Assembly: GCA_900239685.1 (NCBI GenBank)
Contig: OENT01000380.1
Location: 61,075-125,074, forward strand
Reading direction: 5' to 3'
DNA length: 64,000 bases
DNA from: Rotaria macrura
Taxonomy: Eukaryota; Rotifera; Eurotatoria; Philodinida; Philodinidae
Shown: positions 25,865 to 40,052 of the stretch, piece by piece
How positions within the stretch are numbered: position 1 is the stretch's first letter
Layout: the number at the start of each line of letters is the position of its first letter
Translations under genes and position numbers: made by a program
The notes under the pieces: model-generated
Databases searched by the model: none
What the model saw: the letters and a program-made list of their open reading frames with translations, nothing else
Told to the model about the DNA's origin: nothing

Positions 25865-28800
25865 AAGAGAAGCACTTGTATCATTTCTTACTTTTTCGTT
25901 TTCTTCTCAGGAATTGTATCCGATTAGTTTGATTTTCTCGTCTCTATTTGAGTTTATCCTATGTTTTAATTATCTATCTAATATGTACAATCATTTTCCT
26001 TCCTATTTATTTTGTGTTCGTATATGCACGCTGTTCTGTCTCTATTTCCAACATATAACAGATGTTCATTTGAATTTTCTCCTTGTTATTTCCTTTTTCG
26101 TGTTTTTTCTTCCGTTTATCTTCTCTTGTTCGCCCATCGAAATTGAAAAACGATAAAAAGAATTGATATTTATGTCAATAAATATTCAAGACACAGATAT
26201 TCATTATCTATTTCTATGGGAATGTACTTACATATACATCAACATATATAATGTTTTTATTTGTACCAAGAAGTATTTATTGGAAAACGTTGATCTGATA
26301 GAATAGAAGGTAAAATGCCTAACCTCAATCATGTTCACTCATCAAATCTATTGCTCTTTGATTATTTTAGATTTTGATGTATTTAACCAAGCAAAAGATG
26401 CAATGCAAACTGAATGGTCATCTTTTTATTACAAACATATTTGTACAACGAAAGTAACTGCCTAACAATTCCTGAATGTAGATTGAGAAAACAATAAAAT
26501 TCATTTTACACAATGCACCTTTTTTGTTGTAATTTACTGATACTCTTGTGTGTTGTTCTTTCTCCTTGTTTGCTTTCAAAGCACTTCATATTTGCTCGAA
26601 TAAAAGTAAAGAATCTAATCGTCAATTACGTTGAAAGAACTTGATGTTTGCTTTTTTAAGTAGCTCTTGTGTGAAATCCCATGGTTTAACGCGTAAATAT
26701 CGATTCTAAAATTTTTCTCAAGAGATTTACAAGCAAAGAAACAGTTCTGTGATCTTAGACGATAAAAATGTCTCCAAGCATAAGTTTTTCTAAATCTATT
26801 AATATTCACTTTATTATTAGAAAAAAAGATGCCGATGGAAGCGGAAACTTAGACTTGGAGAAAAGATTCTAGTACTCAAAACACGATCTTTTGTTGAATT
26901 TTTGTTTCTCAAGATGAACATTGTAATTAGAGTTTCACGAATAATGGTTCCGTTAAGTATTCAGCAAGATGCTTCCGTACTTGCGACTGTGCAATATTGA
27001 AAGGAGGATGTAGAATGTTAAAACAAAGTCAGAATGCTCTAATAACTAGATTCTTTTGCACGATACAATACTAACTAGATTTCTTAGAGGTCACAGTATA
27101 CTTTTCCTAAGACTCTATATGAAGAATCCTAATCGAGACCAATATCAAGATGTCTGGTATCATATTTGAGCGAGTATTTTTGTAAAATTGCGCTATCAGT
27201 TGTCAACAAAGTATCTCGCAGAGTCTATTTTCAATTATACATGCCAGGAATAATTTGTTTCTGAGTTGACATTACCGATAGAAAAATGTCCTCTTTAGGG
27301 TTTTTTGCCCTGTTCTTTCCGTTACTTACACATAACAGAAGACAACTAATTCGTCATGTCTGATGCATGCCATATACATCGTACTTATCAAGATGAAATG
27401 AGTACAAAACATGTATTCCATACTAATTATTAAATCAGCAAATGCGTTGATCTCTTAAAAGAGATCGATTGATACAAAGAATTTTTATGCATCAAATGCC
27501 AAAAATATTTTTTTCTATCGTAATGTTAATTCCAAAACTTCCTTTCAGATGATCAATCTGCTGTTTTTTGATTCCCTATATCTACGTAGATTTTGATCCC
27601 TCATTCATATGTTTTTAAAAAAGCTCCCTCAATCAGTCATCTGCATAAAAACTATTGCTATTCCTACATTTTTATTTTTAAATGCAAAGAAATATAAATC
27701 TGAACGATCATATCTGATGAGATACCTTGCATGGATTTTAAGTTATTTCAGTTATTGAATAATTAAAGTGTTTTCTATCGGGAAAATCATTTTCACACAT
27801 CATCATTTCGATGGCACGCATACTACTTTCAGCAATAAATTATGTTCTTCCTCATTTAGAATAATTACAACAACAAGGTTTACGTGTAACTCCGAATTCT
27901 TCGTTACATATTTGACTGCTCGAATACTGTACATTCTATATTTAGAATCATTGGTGTTTATGGAAGAGATAAATGTGAATTCATACCTTTGACTTATGAG
28001 AAAATAATAGTAGACAGTGTTATATACAAAGTTGCTTGGTAGAAGATTGAGTAGGATTAATCCCTTAGTAATGATTGAAAATTGATTTCGAGATCTGATC
28101 TAATTATCACTACTGCAATCGAATTCGCTTCTCGTTGCACACATGAATGGCGCATATTAAAGTATACCTGTTTTCGTTTAAATTAGGGCTAATAGTATGG
28201 CTTTACCAAGTTAAAACGTATTTACATATCTGATTGCCATAGGGAAAATGTAGTTCATCGTAAGCCATAACAGCAAAATAAGATATCAAAATGAAAATTC
28301 GAGATACTCCTAGAGTAATGTATCAAGGTGGTTAGGAATAATTTATCTTAGATAAATTATCTAAGATATTTCAAAGAGAATATGCTTCTAACAACAGAAA
28401 CACACATGACCGCTTTTTATTTCTGCCGATACCATCAAATTTGCTCATTTCAAAATAATATTTGTATGTATATTATCATAATCAGTTACAGTTATTCAAC
28501 TATATTATCGTAAAGAGAATAGAGTGATATTTTCTTACAGACAAAAGGAAACAAAAAAAACACATATCATCATAAGTACTTTGACAGAAATATAAATAGA
28601 TTGGATTACTATCGAAATTCGTTCTACTTCTAATGAATGGTGCAAAATATATGTTTGTTTTCTAGTGGTTATTTCTGAATGCACTGAGTTGAAAAGGTGT
28701 GGGGGTTGTTTTGTTCTTCGAAATTTAAAATAAACATGTACTGAATTATGGACATTGAATTCCTAGTTGTAAAAAATATTAAACTGATCATGTTCAGAAA

Positions 28801-30944
28801 TGTTAATCGATGTCGCCCTCTACTGCTTTCGATTATAACACAACTACTGTATGATGAAACACGGAGATGGCGCTAATCGAAGATATTATCAAAATCCAAA
28901 ACAATTAACATAAATAGCGTGAACATCTAATGTTTAACAGCACGATAATCTATAAATGCTTTCAATACATATTCTTCTTAGGTATCATGCAATGAAGAAA
29001 ATGAAGCATTCGCATGCAACAGTGTATCAGGATTAATCAATCATCACATGATCAAGTAAGAGACCAATCATAGAGAATATTCACGCAACTATCCCAACCG
29101 TTATTTTCTTGTAAGTTAACTGTAGAAAAAAAGTTATCAAGAATCAAATGACATTCGGATTTATCCTAATGTCGAAAGTAAAAATATCGAAAATGAAAAT
29201 TATAGAGATGTCGAAAGATACAAACGTTGAAAATCATAGTGTATGAAGTGATGAACCCCCTCACCCCCATTGAGACACCTCTTCATTGTTTTCGACATTT
29301 TTTCTTTCGATCAAACTAGGGTTAACCGGATCTAGTCCGTCAGGCGAATACAAACTTAGTGGGCATGCCATCATCTAATCGTAGTTCACTCGAAACACAC
29401 TGAAAATGAATTTCGATGTAATTTATTTACTTGTACTACTACTACTATATTTGCCGTAAAATCCCTAATTCGAGTTCGAATATAAATTTATATTCAGCTG
29501 CTTATTGTATATCACTTAGAAAATAAACGACGAAACTTGAGCCACACTTACTGTATAATAGAAACAGATTTGGTTTTAATTATCTGCGGTTAGACGTCAT
29601 ATTTAATGTTTTCACACAACGATAGGAATAGATAGAAATCATTGATATTCACTATCGGTGAGAATCTGCCGTGGCTTTAGGAAAGAGAAGACTCCCGCAC
29701 CAGTGTACTGCCGATTTTCGAAAAACCTCTCGAAATTCCCTGATATCAGTGTACTAAATTAAAGTTGTTGGTATGAATCCATGAGATTCATCATATCCCT
29801 GAATATTAGAATTATGAATAGTTGGATCTTGTGCAAATCCATGAAGTTTTGAATTGTCGTATTAAGCCAACATTTTGCCACTGGGGTGATATGGCCATCA
29901 CTGATAGAAGTAATTTAAATTTTGTTACCTTAATTATAATTCATAAATATCCATATATATTTATATGAATTATAACTATGGGTAATAAAAATTAAATCTT
30001 CATCTACGAGTAAATGTGTTTGTAGGTGCTTTCTTTTAAAATCCTCATTTGCAATGGAACTGGCATCAGACAGCTGACGATCGAACACTAAATTATTCAT
30101 TGACAATATCAATTGACATAGATTTAATAATGCTTTTACTATATTATGAAAAATTGCTAATTGTTATATAGCAAATTTTCGAAGTAGTCTCCATGATGTT
30201 CATTACAAAGTTTCATTGTATCGATCGTCTTCTTGATTTTATTTCTGTAGTATTGAATTAGTTACATCGGATAATACTTTACCTCTTATACCATTGGTAG
30301 TTGACAACATTTATTTGTCATGTACATGTTTCAATAATTTCTTTGAGGATTCAAAACGAATAGTACATGTGATCACTAAATATAAACAATATACTATTAT
30401 ATGAAGACTGTCGTTTATCAGGCTCACAACAGAATCATAGCATGTTGTTGATTAATGGCGAATAGCGGACGATATCCCTTTAGTGATAGATATCGATCGA
30501 CTACCATTCACTTGAAAATTGATGGACCCAAGTAGCAGCTGTACGATATAAAAGAAAACTATTCCAATTAGAATTCGTTATCGCATCATGGGTATGTGTT
30601 GCAGCGGCAGGTAGTAATCAATCAGCTTTTATATAGCATTGAAAATATGTTTTGCATTTGAAAATAGAGCTGAGAAAATTGTTTTATTAAGAATCAGTCA
30701 TAAAACATCTTTATGAAATTTCGAATCGGTAATTTTACACAACACATAAGCTTCTACTAGGACAGAGCAGTAAATGGCAGAAATCACGAGGATGCAAATT
30801 TTGATTTCTATTGAAAGTACTTCTTGACCGAGTTTTAATTAACTGAGAACCAATCAGTGCTCAAAGAAAAGTAGGAAGACTCAGTATTGCATCTTTCTTT
30901 CCGACGTTTAAATTTTATAGTGAAAAACAACTTCAGAAATAGGA
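25865..30944. other. Long gene-poor stretch
   Basis: About 5 kb of AT-rich sequence with only short chance reading frames. Nothing beyond a possible mini-gene start near 30545 (see findings) could be supported. Confidence 0.5.
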
Positions 30945-30951
30945 ATCTAAA

Positions 30952-31062
30952 ACATGTGTCGTAGTTGACTTTAAAATTCAGTTGACTTTAAAATAAATTT
31001 TAAAGTCAAATAGTTGTATTTTAAAGGCAACTGAATTTTTAAGTCAACTCCGACACATATGT
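30952..31062. repeat. Hairpin inverted repeat
   Basis: Left arm 30952-30994 and right arm 31018-31062 are inverted copies with a few mismatches and indels, sharing gtgtcg-agttgacttt, aaattcagttg and ctttaaaat. The loop is about 23 bases and repeats attttaaagtc. It could form a strong hairpin and is probably a MITE. Confidence 0.65.
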
Positions 31063-32123
31063 AAGTGTTTTATTCTAGAAACTACAAATTGATATTCTGC
31101 TTATGCCATTTTATATGAAATTGCTTGTGAGCCATCTGGGATTTATTCAATCGAGATTTTCTTTTAGCAGGAAAGCAAAAAGATGCTTGCTGATTCTTTA
31201 AGATAGATCACGCTATGTCTTTGTGTAAACTTATCTAAATATGTATTTACTTTTACGTAGTAATAAGTAATAGTTATTATATTCTCGTAAATGAACAGCA
31301 AACATTCCTTTCAAGCCATGTTCGATTGGGTGTATCAACAGTAGGTAAATGAAACTATCCAATAGTGAAGATGGATCTTCAGGAATATTTATGGGTCCAT
31401 TCGTGAAACACGATCTGAAAGGATTCTTAAAGTGTCTCGAGTAGAAATTTTACGCTTCTCTTCCACAAATTTTTTTCCAGTATGTGTAGTAGAGGAGGAA
31501 CTCCTTGTTGAGGCTCTATATTGATAAGTAAGAAATGTTGAAGTAACATGTACCAGCATAAAGAAGAAAAAAGTACTTTTGAAGGATTAATAAAAACTGA
31601 TACAATGTGTTTCACATTTTAATTTCGTAGGGATTGTGCTAACAGTTTTTCTATCTGATATTAGAGCTTTCGGAAGACACCGTCATCAGTACTACACAAT
31701 TTCTCAATTATTATTGACCATAATGATACAGATGAAGACAATACAATTTTCTTGCTTGTTATTTATTTAAATCAATTATTCGTATGACTTACTCGTAGTC
31801 AGATAATAAACATGTTGGATTCAAGACAGAAAATGAGATAAAATCAACCAAGTAGTATTGTCAAGAGAAAAAAAATCTGGAAAGAACGATGTCAAGATCA
31901 TTGACGACGAGCATAGATAACTAAATTTGCATAATCATCGATGACTTCAATATCAGATTCAAGGTCAATATGATCTTTAGAAAAATGCTCATAAAAACTT
32001 ACAAAGCTTGGTAGATTTCAAATAAAAGTAAATATTTATTGTAAATTCTTGAATGTGTGAATGAGTTAACGACTTTTCGAGATGCACAAATGGACCCAAG
32101 TGATTGTCCACTCATTTAAAAGT

Positions 32124-32943
32124 ACCCACGCAGTCACAAAAACGCCAAGACGGTATTTTAATGCGTTGAAGGAAAAAAAGGCAGAGAAAGAACGTGATTA
32201 AGTCGTTCAGTTCACAGGAAAAAGAAGACAACGCGTATAAACGAGTTGATCTCGCCATAACGCATTTTCACGCATCTAATTGATGAATTTTCAGAAATCA
32301 ATGCATTTTCACACTAGAATTAACCTATGGTATAGATGCAGATGAACTGTAACTCAGCTCGTCCAGTATTACTGTCCTATTCCTTCCTTTGTCACTCCGC
32401 TTCACAAAAATCACAAACGAAGAAGAGCAACGATGTGTCAACACCTGTGAAGTTGCCATTTTGTTGCTTTATATTTCATTTTAATAAAAAATTTTAAAAT
32501 TTATTGATAGATATTAACTGGAACTGAACGAAAAAGACTGATTATTCAATGAAACAATAAAATATCGACTAAATATTCGTTAAGATTTGCACTTGTAGAA
32601 GTTATTCTCCCGGAATGTTCGTTCAATATCAGTAGTAAATTTTAAGATATCTTGTAACGCGTAAGTCTAGTATAATCGTAAGTTGACTGTCTTCTAATTA
32701 TAAGATCCTTTGGTCGAATCTATACTAACATACAGAGCAACTCGTTATAATGCATTCTCAATAATGAAGAAAATACAAACTTGATACGTGTCTACAATTT
32801 TTTTTTCTTTCGCTAAACGCGTTTCAACGCTCCGAAATCAGCAACGCATTTAAACGGTTCAGTTTCGCATTTCTGAATGCTAGAGGATGCGTCAATTTAT
32901 AACTTGTTAAAACGCGAAAATTCGGACATTTTTGACTGTGTGG
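32124..32943. mobile_element. Possible non-autonomous DNA element with aacgcg subterminal motifs
   Basis: cccacgcagtcacaaaaac near 32126 and the complement-like ttttgactgtgtgg near 32930 form imperfect inverted ends. Both terminal quarters are rich in aacgcg/cgcgtt-type motifs (acaacgcgtataaacg, taaacgcgtttcaacgct), also found in the palindrome at 3544-3933. Boundaries are uncertain and no duplication was found. Confidence 0.35.
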
Positions 32944-32999
32944 AGCGCGTTGAACGAAACAAGTAAAAGGCATTGTTTTTAAGCGTTTTTTTCGGAATT

Positions 33000-35900
33000 T
33001 CGACTGCTAGAGTAACATGCTACTAGTATGTCACAGAAAATTTCGGGTACTGAATAGTCCTTTGGAAACATTGTGCAGTGTTGCAAAGACTCTTCAGTCA
33101 TATAAATGTCTCATAAATAAGTATTTGACTTTACTGAAGCAGATTACTTTTGTGTAACTTGTTGAAAATATTTCAGTACGTATGTTGAAGATCGTATCAG
33201 AACTAACTCTTTTCTGTATTGCACGTCTCTACGTCGAGATATCTCACAAATAGAAATGTGATAATCTATTATTCCATTTTCTATCATTCGACTCAGATCA
33301 GTACTAATAGTTATTTCTGCGAGCAATACACATTGATAAGAAGCGAAGTAGTACTGGTAAAGTTAGTTGCATTGAATGAGTAGAAGAAATAAAATTCAAT
33401 CATATTTCAAATAGATTATGCAAATAGCAGTGATGGAATCAAGACAAGTAAATCATCTCGAAAGGAAAAGGGTCGTGAAAGGTTTTCAATATAGAAAACC
33501 ATTCGAAATATCGCTCTGCATAGTTCATATTAGAGGCACAGGTATCGGCCACCTTAAGTCTGTCCTGATTGAATGATAGGACTCCATAGAGGAGTTGTTA
33601 GCTATATGAATTATATTTGGATTCAACTTTGGTGTGAAAATAATCCCATAGGTTCGAATCCTTTTTTTGACCAATAAATAGCAATCATTGTCACTCGGCA
33701 TACAACAAGAAATTGATAGAGACCCTACGAAATGCTATTAATTTGGTAGAATTATATTTTCATGTATGTGCTATCGCTAAAAGAATATACTGCACAGAGA
33801 AAATTAATGTGCTTGAATAGATTTTTTCAAATAAATCGAACGCGCTTGGCACATATACAATTCTAGATACTGAAACTGTTTTCGAGATCAGTAAAAAAAC
33901 TCAGAATTTTCACACTGCTCTACTGAAACTTTTCCAGTATATAATTATTTTGAGCTCAGTACATTACCTAGAAAAGTAGCAAAGTCTAGTCATGAATTGA
34001 ACAAATGTTCTTATAGCATAGTTAATCGATACGAAGATACGCTTAAATTGTGTCTTGTTCGCTTGTGCACAAACGTCGATTATGAACTGTCTAAACACTA
34101 ACTTATAGAAATGGCCTGTCTTTAAATAACTCAGTCAGAATTGACATTATCACGATTTTCTTTTGAAAGCTAAGTAATTTTTCTCAATCTAAAAAATAAA
34201 ATGGTATGTTCGCATTTTTTTTATTAAATGAGAAACATAATTTGATCTGTGAAAAATAGAAAACAAATAAATACACGCGTCACACGTCGTTCTGAGTGGA
34301 TCCGAAATCGTCGTTCATTTTCATGGGCAGTGGTGAACTCGTAGTTACCTATCGCTATTGACGTTGAAATATACCGGTAATACAGAGAATACCTGTTGGT
34401 CATGAAAATAACCGAAAAAGACCTGTACTTTTCGATCTGATTCAAGCGGTATGGCACTGTATCATCATCTAACGTGCTTATAAGAAGAAGAAAGAAGAAT
34501 TAATTCTAAAATTTCAATAGGAAAAAAAAAGCTTCAATTTTCTCGAATATCATTAGTCTCATTAGAATCCTAACGAATGTATATACTGATGGTATCAAAT
34601 TTAATTCTGCAGTCATAGTGAACCAATTGTAATGAAACTGAGTTTATATTAAAACCAAAAATAATGTTTGTTATATAATAGTGAATATAAATTCATACTA
34701 GAAAAACTAGAAAGAATGGCGTATTAGGGGCCTCGTTGATTAACTGCTCAGAAAATAAAATTCTCGCTGTGTAATTTTCTTCGATTCCGAAGAAATTTAT
34801 CAGAAAGATCTCTAAGACTACGAAGAAATTTGCAGAAAAATTTTCTCCGAATTTAGCCAAAGTCCTCTGATATATTTTTCTGAATCCGTAGAAAATCGAA
34901 GTTTTTAGGACTTCCTTCGATTGTTCGATCGAACCTCTGTTGCGTTTCATCATGAGCATTAGCGAGATACAGACATATTATTTCACACAGAGACTGGAAA
35001 AATGAAAAAAATGTCATTAAATCGAGGAGAACGACATTTTTTTCCTTCATTTCAATATCATGCATGGGAATCGAAATACACGAAAAATAATATCGATTTC
35101 ATCATCCGATATGTCATGTTTTTCGTGTTTCTGACATGAAATCCATGACAGTCATGATATTTTTTCTTTTTCATTTCTCAATTATCTGCGTGATATGACA
35201 CGGTACTTTTCAAATGAAACATTGAACAAACAACAAAACCTTTTTTAAACAAACATAATTCAGAGGTTACAAAATACTATCCCATATAGCTGGTATGGTT
35301 CTAGAGACAAAGTATAAATCAGAAACACCAGATGCTCTGTACATTTTGCTGTTGCTTAGTACATCAACTATCAGAAACAGTGATTGCATCAGCATTTCGA
35401 AGGGAATTAAAAACCAAAATGGTTTCGTGAACTTTGGTTTATTGAACAAAACGTATCGGTTCACTTTACTTTTATAACCAAAACGTGTCAAAGCGTATAT
35501 ATCGAAATGGATGGTAGTCTAGAAAAAAAAACGTGTACATTTTTATATCTGTTAACACAATCTATTCGCTTCATGTTAAACGAGGCAAAAAATAGTGAAT
35601 ACTCTAAGAAAGAAAGAAATAGAAAAAGCAGCACTAGTCGATAATAGTAAACATGAAGAACAGAGGACTTATCATGTAAAGTAAGCTTTTCACATCCATT
35701 CATATTAGATAACTCATATCAAAAACCGATTTTTCGACAGAACACAACGTGTTAATTTTGAAGACAGTGTTCTGTGTACATTTTGTTTTTGTCAGCCGCG
35801 TGCACTCGAGACTTAACAAGGGTTTTGTACACTTTGATTATGCTGGAAATACTTGCTGCACGTATCGCTGGACGGGTTGTAAACTGCTGTATTTGTGCTC

Positions 35901-37794
35901 AAGCTTGCAAGCTGACTATAATTTAAGAAATATCTCAATAGATGGCACTATATGCTGTTTTACTTGTAACTTAAAATATATATATGTATATGATATTATT
36001 TTACGAGAACGCGTATAAGTATAAGTATAAGCATTTTCTTAAGTATCAAAAATCATGCATTCATTTCGTTGGACTGTGAGTGCAGAAATGCTGCCCATGT
36101 TATCTAAGCATTGTTTTGACTTGTTTATTGTTTGAGATTCTGTTGTTATGCAACACATGACGTTCATGAATCCATCGTACGAAAGAAACATAGAGAAAAG
36201 AGAAAGAATATTTTACACTGTCATTATGACAAAATCTGTTAATTTTTTGCAATGATTCTTTCAATGAATAGTATTATAAAAGAACTTCTACTAGTGCGTT
36301 AATGAATTCGCTTTCAAAAATGATGACATGAGTAATGGGCCGATACTAAATGAGTTATGAAATAAATATACGTTTCTCTTATACCCCACCCCATCTCTCA
36401 TTCATCAATATAATCATTCCCTCGTTTTTTTTCTGATGAAAGACTACTTACCACAAATAAATGAAATAAAAATTGATGGATGTAATTATCAATTTTTGAC
36501 GCCATCTGACATGTCAAGTTTATCATCAACGATATTAATGTTAAAACGCTCAACGACAAGTGACTCTGATTGAAGATTCTAACGATAGAGCGACGAAACT
36601 AAATCAGTAATGTGCGAACAAGAAAGAAATGTTGTCCACAAATCAGTTATGCATATTCAACAAATAATTATAGTCATTTTTGATATTTCTACCAACTTGT
36701 AAGACACACATGTATTTATTCTAGCAAAACAAATCATTGAATAATATAAAGATCGAGATGAAGATTCGACTAAATTTTTGATATGTAGAATCTGTTGCGA
36801 ACGAGTAGATTTTATTCAGTAGGAAACATTCAATGTTTAGATTATCTTCATAAAAAGTGAAATATATAACGCTATATTATATCAAATAGATGAATCTTTA
36901 GTGAACATGAAAAATAATCATCGATGATTGCGTGTAATGATTAATGCTGTATTGAATCATTCTCTATCTATTACTCATTGGCAATGTTTTTCTTTCGAAA
37001 TATTAAAGACTGATTTTAGCATGTATCAATTCTGCCTTTTTTAGAAGAAGAAAAAAATAACTTGTTCTTGAAAGAAATTGTTTACATTAATGTTACATGT
37101 GAGAGAGTTGTACTCCTAAAAAGACTAGCTCTTGGATGTGAATGAACCTACGAGGCATATCTCACCATAAATTGAATGAATCGAGCCGTTCTAACATATC
37201 AAGGTTCAGTGTCGCGTTTTAGGCTATCTATTCTGGTTTATGATCGTAAATCAAATGTCATAATATCATCTACTTATAACTATGTGCTCATTTTTTTATA
37301 ATTAATGCTTTTTTCCCTATGCAACCGTTGACGATGTTATCAAATTATATAATTGTTGATCATTATTTTGACAGATCTGTATCACTTGTAGCTAGTAAAT
37401 TTTTTTGTGTTTTTATCGAAGACTATTACGAACTTCGATTGTGTCTTTCGATACGGTATTGTGCATATTTGAAAAAAAAAGGGTGTACATTTTTATTTTC
37501 TCAAATAAACTTATTCTTTATTCCATTATCTGTAAACAAGGTCCAATTCATTGTAAACAGTCTTTCATAAACACATATTATTCATAACTGCTTCCTATAG
37601 TTGAATAAAACAATCGGTTATCGAAGGTGAGACAGTCAATGTCGAGCCTTGAATAAGTGTATTGAAATAAAATAATAGCAACGCTTCAGTGCTCTATTTT
37701 TTAGACAACATACCGAATAGCCCCCCTATCTGTATTATTAAATATGCACATACATGTAAAATTTAGAAGAAAAAAAAAACGACAGAAGTTTATA
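33000..37794. other. Gene-poor stretch, nothing recognised
   Basis: AT-rich sequence before the phosphatase gene. A tRNA-like ggttcgaatc at 33651 is followed by a T run but has no matching stems. A short gtataa(g) triplicate is at about 36013-36030. Confidence 0.5.
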
Positions 37795-39208
37795 TCAACA
37801 TTTTGTTGGAATAAAACGATTCGTTGCTTTATCATAGATTTCTGTGATATATTTAGTTCGTGGTCGTTCTTGGAATGTATGGTCAGGTTTAGAATAGTAG
37901 GTAACAAATTCATATGGCTCAGCCGTAGATAAATGTGCATAGTAATTGTAATTATTTGTTTGGATACGACCCGCATGAGCTGATTGTGATCGAAATGTTG
38001 GCGAAGGAGATTCTTTAACAATATTCGTATAAAAACAATTTGGCCGTTTCTTATTTGATGTTGCATGAGCATATGCTAATAATTCACGATTGGTTTTACT
38101 GGTCGCCGTTTCTAAATCTATGGCAGCAACTTTTTCAACTAATTGTTTAGCATCACTTTTTGCTTCTTGTTCAATAGGTTCATTTCTTTTCGGTATCGGT
38201 TTAACGACTGTTGGTTTAATCTGAATGAAGTAATTGAAAAGAAAAAGATATAACATGAAGTATAAACTATATCAAAAGATCTAGACCTTTTCTGGAACAG
38301 ATGTTTTCGGTTCAACTTGAATCGGAATTATGTGTATTGACTCAGCACTGGTTAACGATTGAACACTCGATGTAGACGTTTGTCCTAAACTCGATGAATC
38401 AACAGATGATAAATGTGTTCCATTCGAAGTTTCATTTGTCGGAGATTCTGATGGAGGTAAGATTACAGGGGCTGTGGATTGTGCTGGCTGTGGTGTAACC
38501 GATGGTTTATGATGTATTGGTATTTCAGTTACTGGTGCTGTATTCTGAGCTTTGGCAAGAGCAGCCTCTTGTCGTTTTCGATGTCTCTCAACAAGAAAAC
38601 GGTCAAAAAGAATCAATTGCTTTAGAAAACCATCATTGGGTAGAACACATGGACGCGCTTTGACAACATGATTAAGACACTGTTCAAGTGAGACGTTATA
38701 CGTACGCATAAGATAGGCAATGACAATAGCTGGTGATCGGCTATTAGAAATAATACACATAATTTTCATATTCTTATGAATTTTTCATGTAATCATTTAT
38801 TTACCTTTGTCCATGACTACAATGAACAAGTACACGAGATTTATTGCGTTTAGCTTCATCAATGAAAGCAAATGTTTGATCGAAAGTTCGTATGATATTT
38901 TCTCGATCATCATCACGAAGATCAATGGTAAGCGTACGTATATCATTTGAATAATAGGGACATAATTCAACATCGCGAATAGCTACATTGAGAATATAGC
39001 GAATGCCTAATTTCGATAGGCGATGTGTATCATGCGCTGAAATACAGTTGCCTAGAAATAAATAAGGTTCAAGTATAAGAGATGGTTCAGTAACATTAAA
39101 GTTTTTCTTAAATAAACGATGTAGACGACTAAGTCGTTGTTCTGCTGCTAAAAGTTGACTGATATTCGATGATGCTGTTGTTGACTGCCACTGTTTAACG
39201 TGAGCCAT
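37795..39208 (-). CDS. Atypical dual-specificity protein phosphatase
   Basis: Three minus-strand exons, 39208-38805, 38740-38287 and 38220-37795 (TGA), give 427 residues. The catalytic domain is at about residues 40-190. It begins EPSLILEPYLFLGN, has a DLRDDDREN loop supplying the general acid, and has the signature VHCSHGQSRS with Cys130 and Arg136. The exon 1-2 junction falls within that signature and restores it exactly. It is followed by a conserved-type helix (PAIVIAYLMRTYNVSLEQC). It should dephosphorylate phosphotyrosine and/or phosphoserine-threonine. There is no kinase-binding rhodanese domain in front, so it is not a classical MAP kinase phosphatase. The C-terminal 230 residues are Ser/Thr/Pro-rich and low complexity, ending in a short Tyr-rich segment (NNYNYYAH), and may be regulatory. 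Introns are 64-66 nt. Confidence 0.9.
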
Positions 39209-40052
39209 TTTTCTGTATGAATTAATACTTGCTGATGAAAAGTGAGACGAACCAATGAAGAAGAAAATGTTATATGTATGTGTGCGTATGTATGTGCGGT
39301 TTGAGTCCCACTTTTCTATTTTTGTTCTTTCTTTCGTTTTTTCTCCGCTTGCTCGCTCGCTTGTTGCTCTTGTTTTATAGCATTTCGATCAGAATAGTAT
39401 GCGAGCATTGCATGTACACCTACATGCATCAATAGATATATACATCTAGATAATATAAATAATGAATGTAAAGATGATGACCTGTTGATTACATGACTAT
39501 GATAGAGAGGAGGGAGAACGAGAATAAGCGAGTATATCGATAAAATAAATATATTCTAAGTTCAATCAAGATATGAAAATAACAAAATAGATAATCACCA
39601 ATGACATAACATAGGTAATTATTACTTAGTTTTTTTATCTTCGTAGAGAACATAAAAATGATCAGGTATTATTGATATTAATTAAAAATTACGTTTCATT
39701 CTTCATCTTAGTTATGTGTGAATGACAAGAGAGAAAAAAAGTATTTCAACCTTGTCCCTAATGGCATGAAAAACATATTTTTCTCTTTCCATTCCAAGGC
39801 AAACAAGTAGTTTCTCTTCTTCTTTCATAGACCCTCGACCTTACCGACAAAATTGCTGATCAACAAATATGAATCTTTAAATAAATAATTTTTCTTAAAT
39901 CAAGAGAAAAAATAGACTAACTTTCTTTAAAATTTACATTGCATACAAAAAACAAGACCAAAAATATATTATAATTATGAAATATCTTCTGCTTGATTTA
40001 TTTCCAATCATATATAAATACGTAGACATAGTTGAGTCAAGATTAATTTTTG
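39209..40052. other. Intergenic between phosphatase and SND1
   Basis: Contains the phosphatase promoter and the 3' region of SND1. tttatt at 39997 reads AATAAA on the minus strand, about 50 bases past the SND1 stop. No other element recognised. Confidence 0.6.

Noticed and set aside
33651-33670. tRNA-like B box followed by a T run
   Set aside because: ggttcgaatc matches a pol III B box, but no acceptor, D or anticodon stems could be formed upstream.
37701-38072. 123-codon minus-strand frame overlapping the phosphatase
   Set aside because: It is an alternate-frame shadow of the last phosphatase exon.
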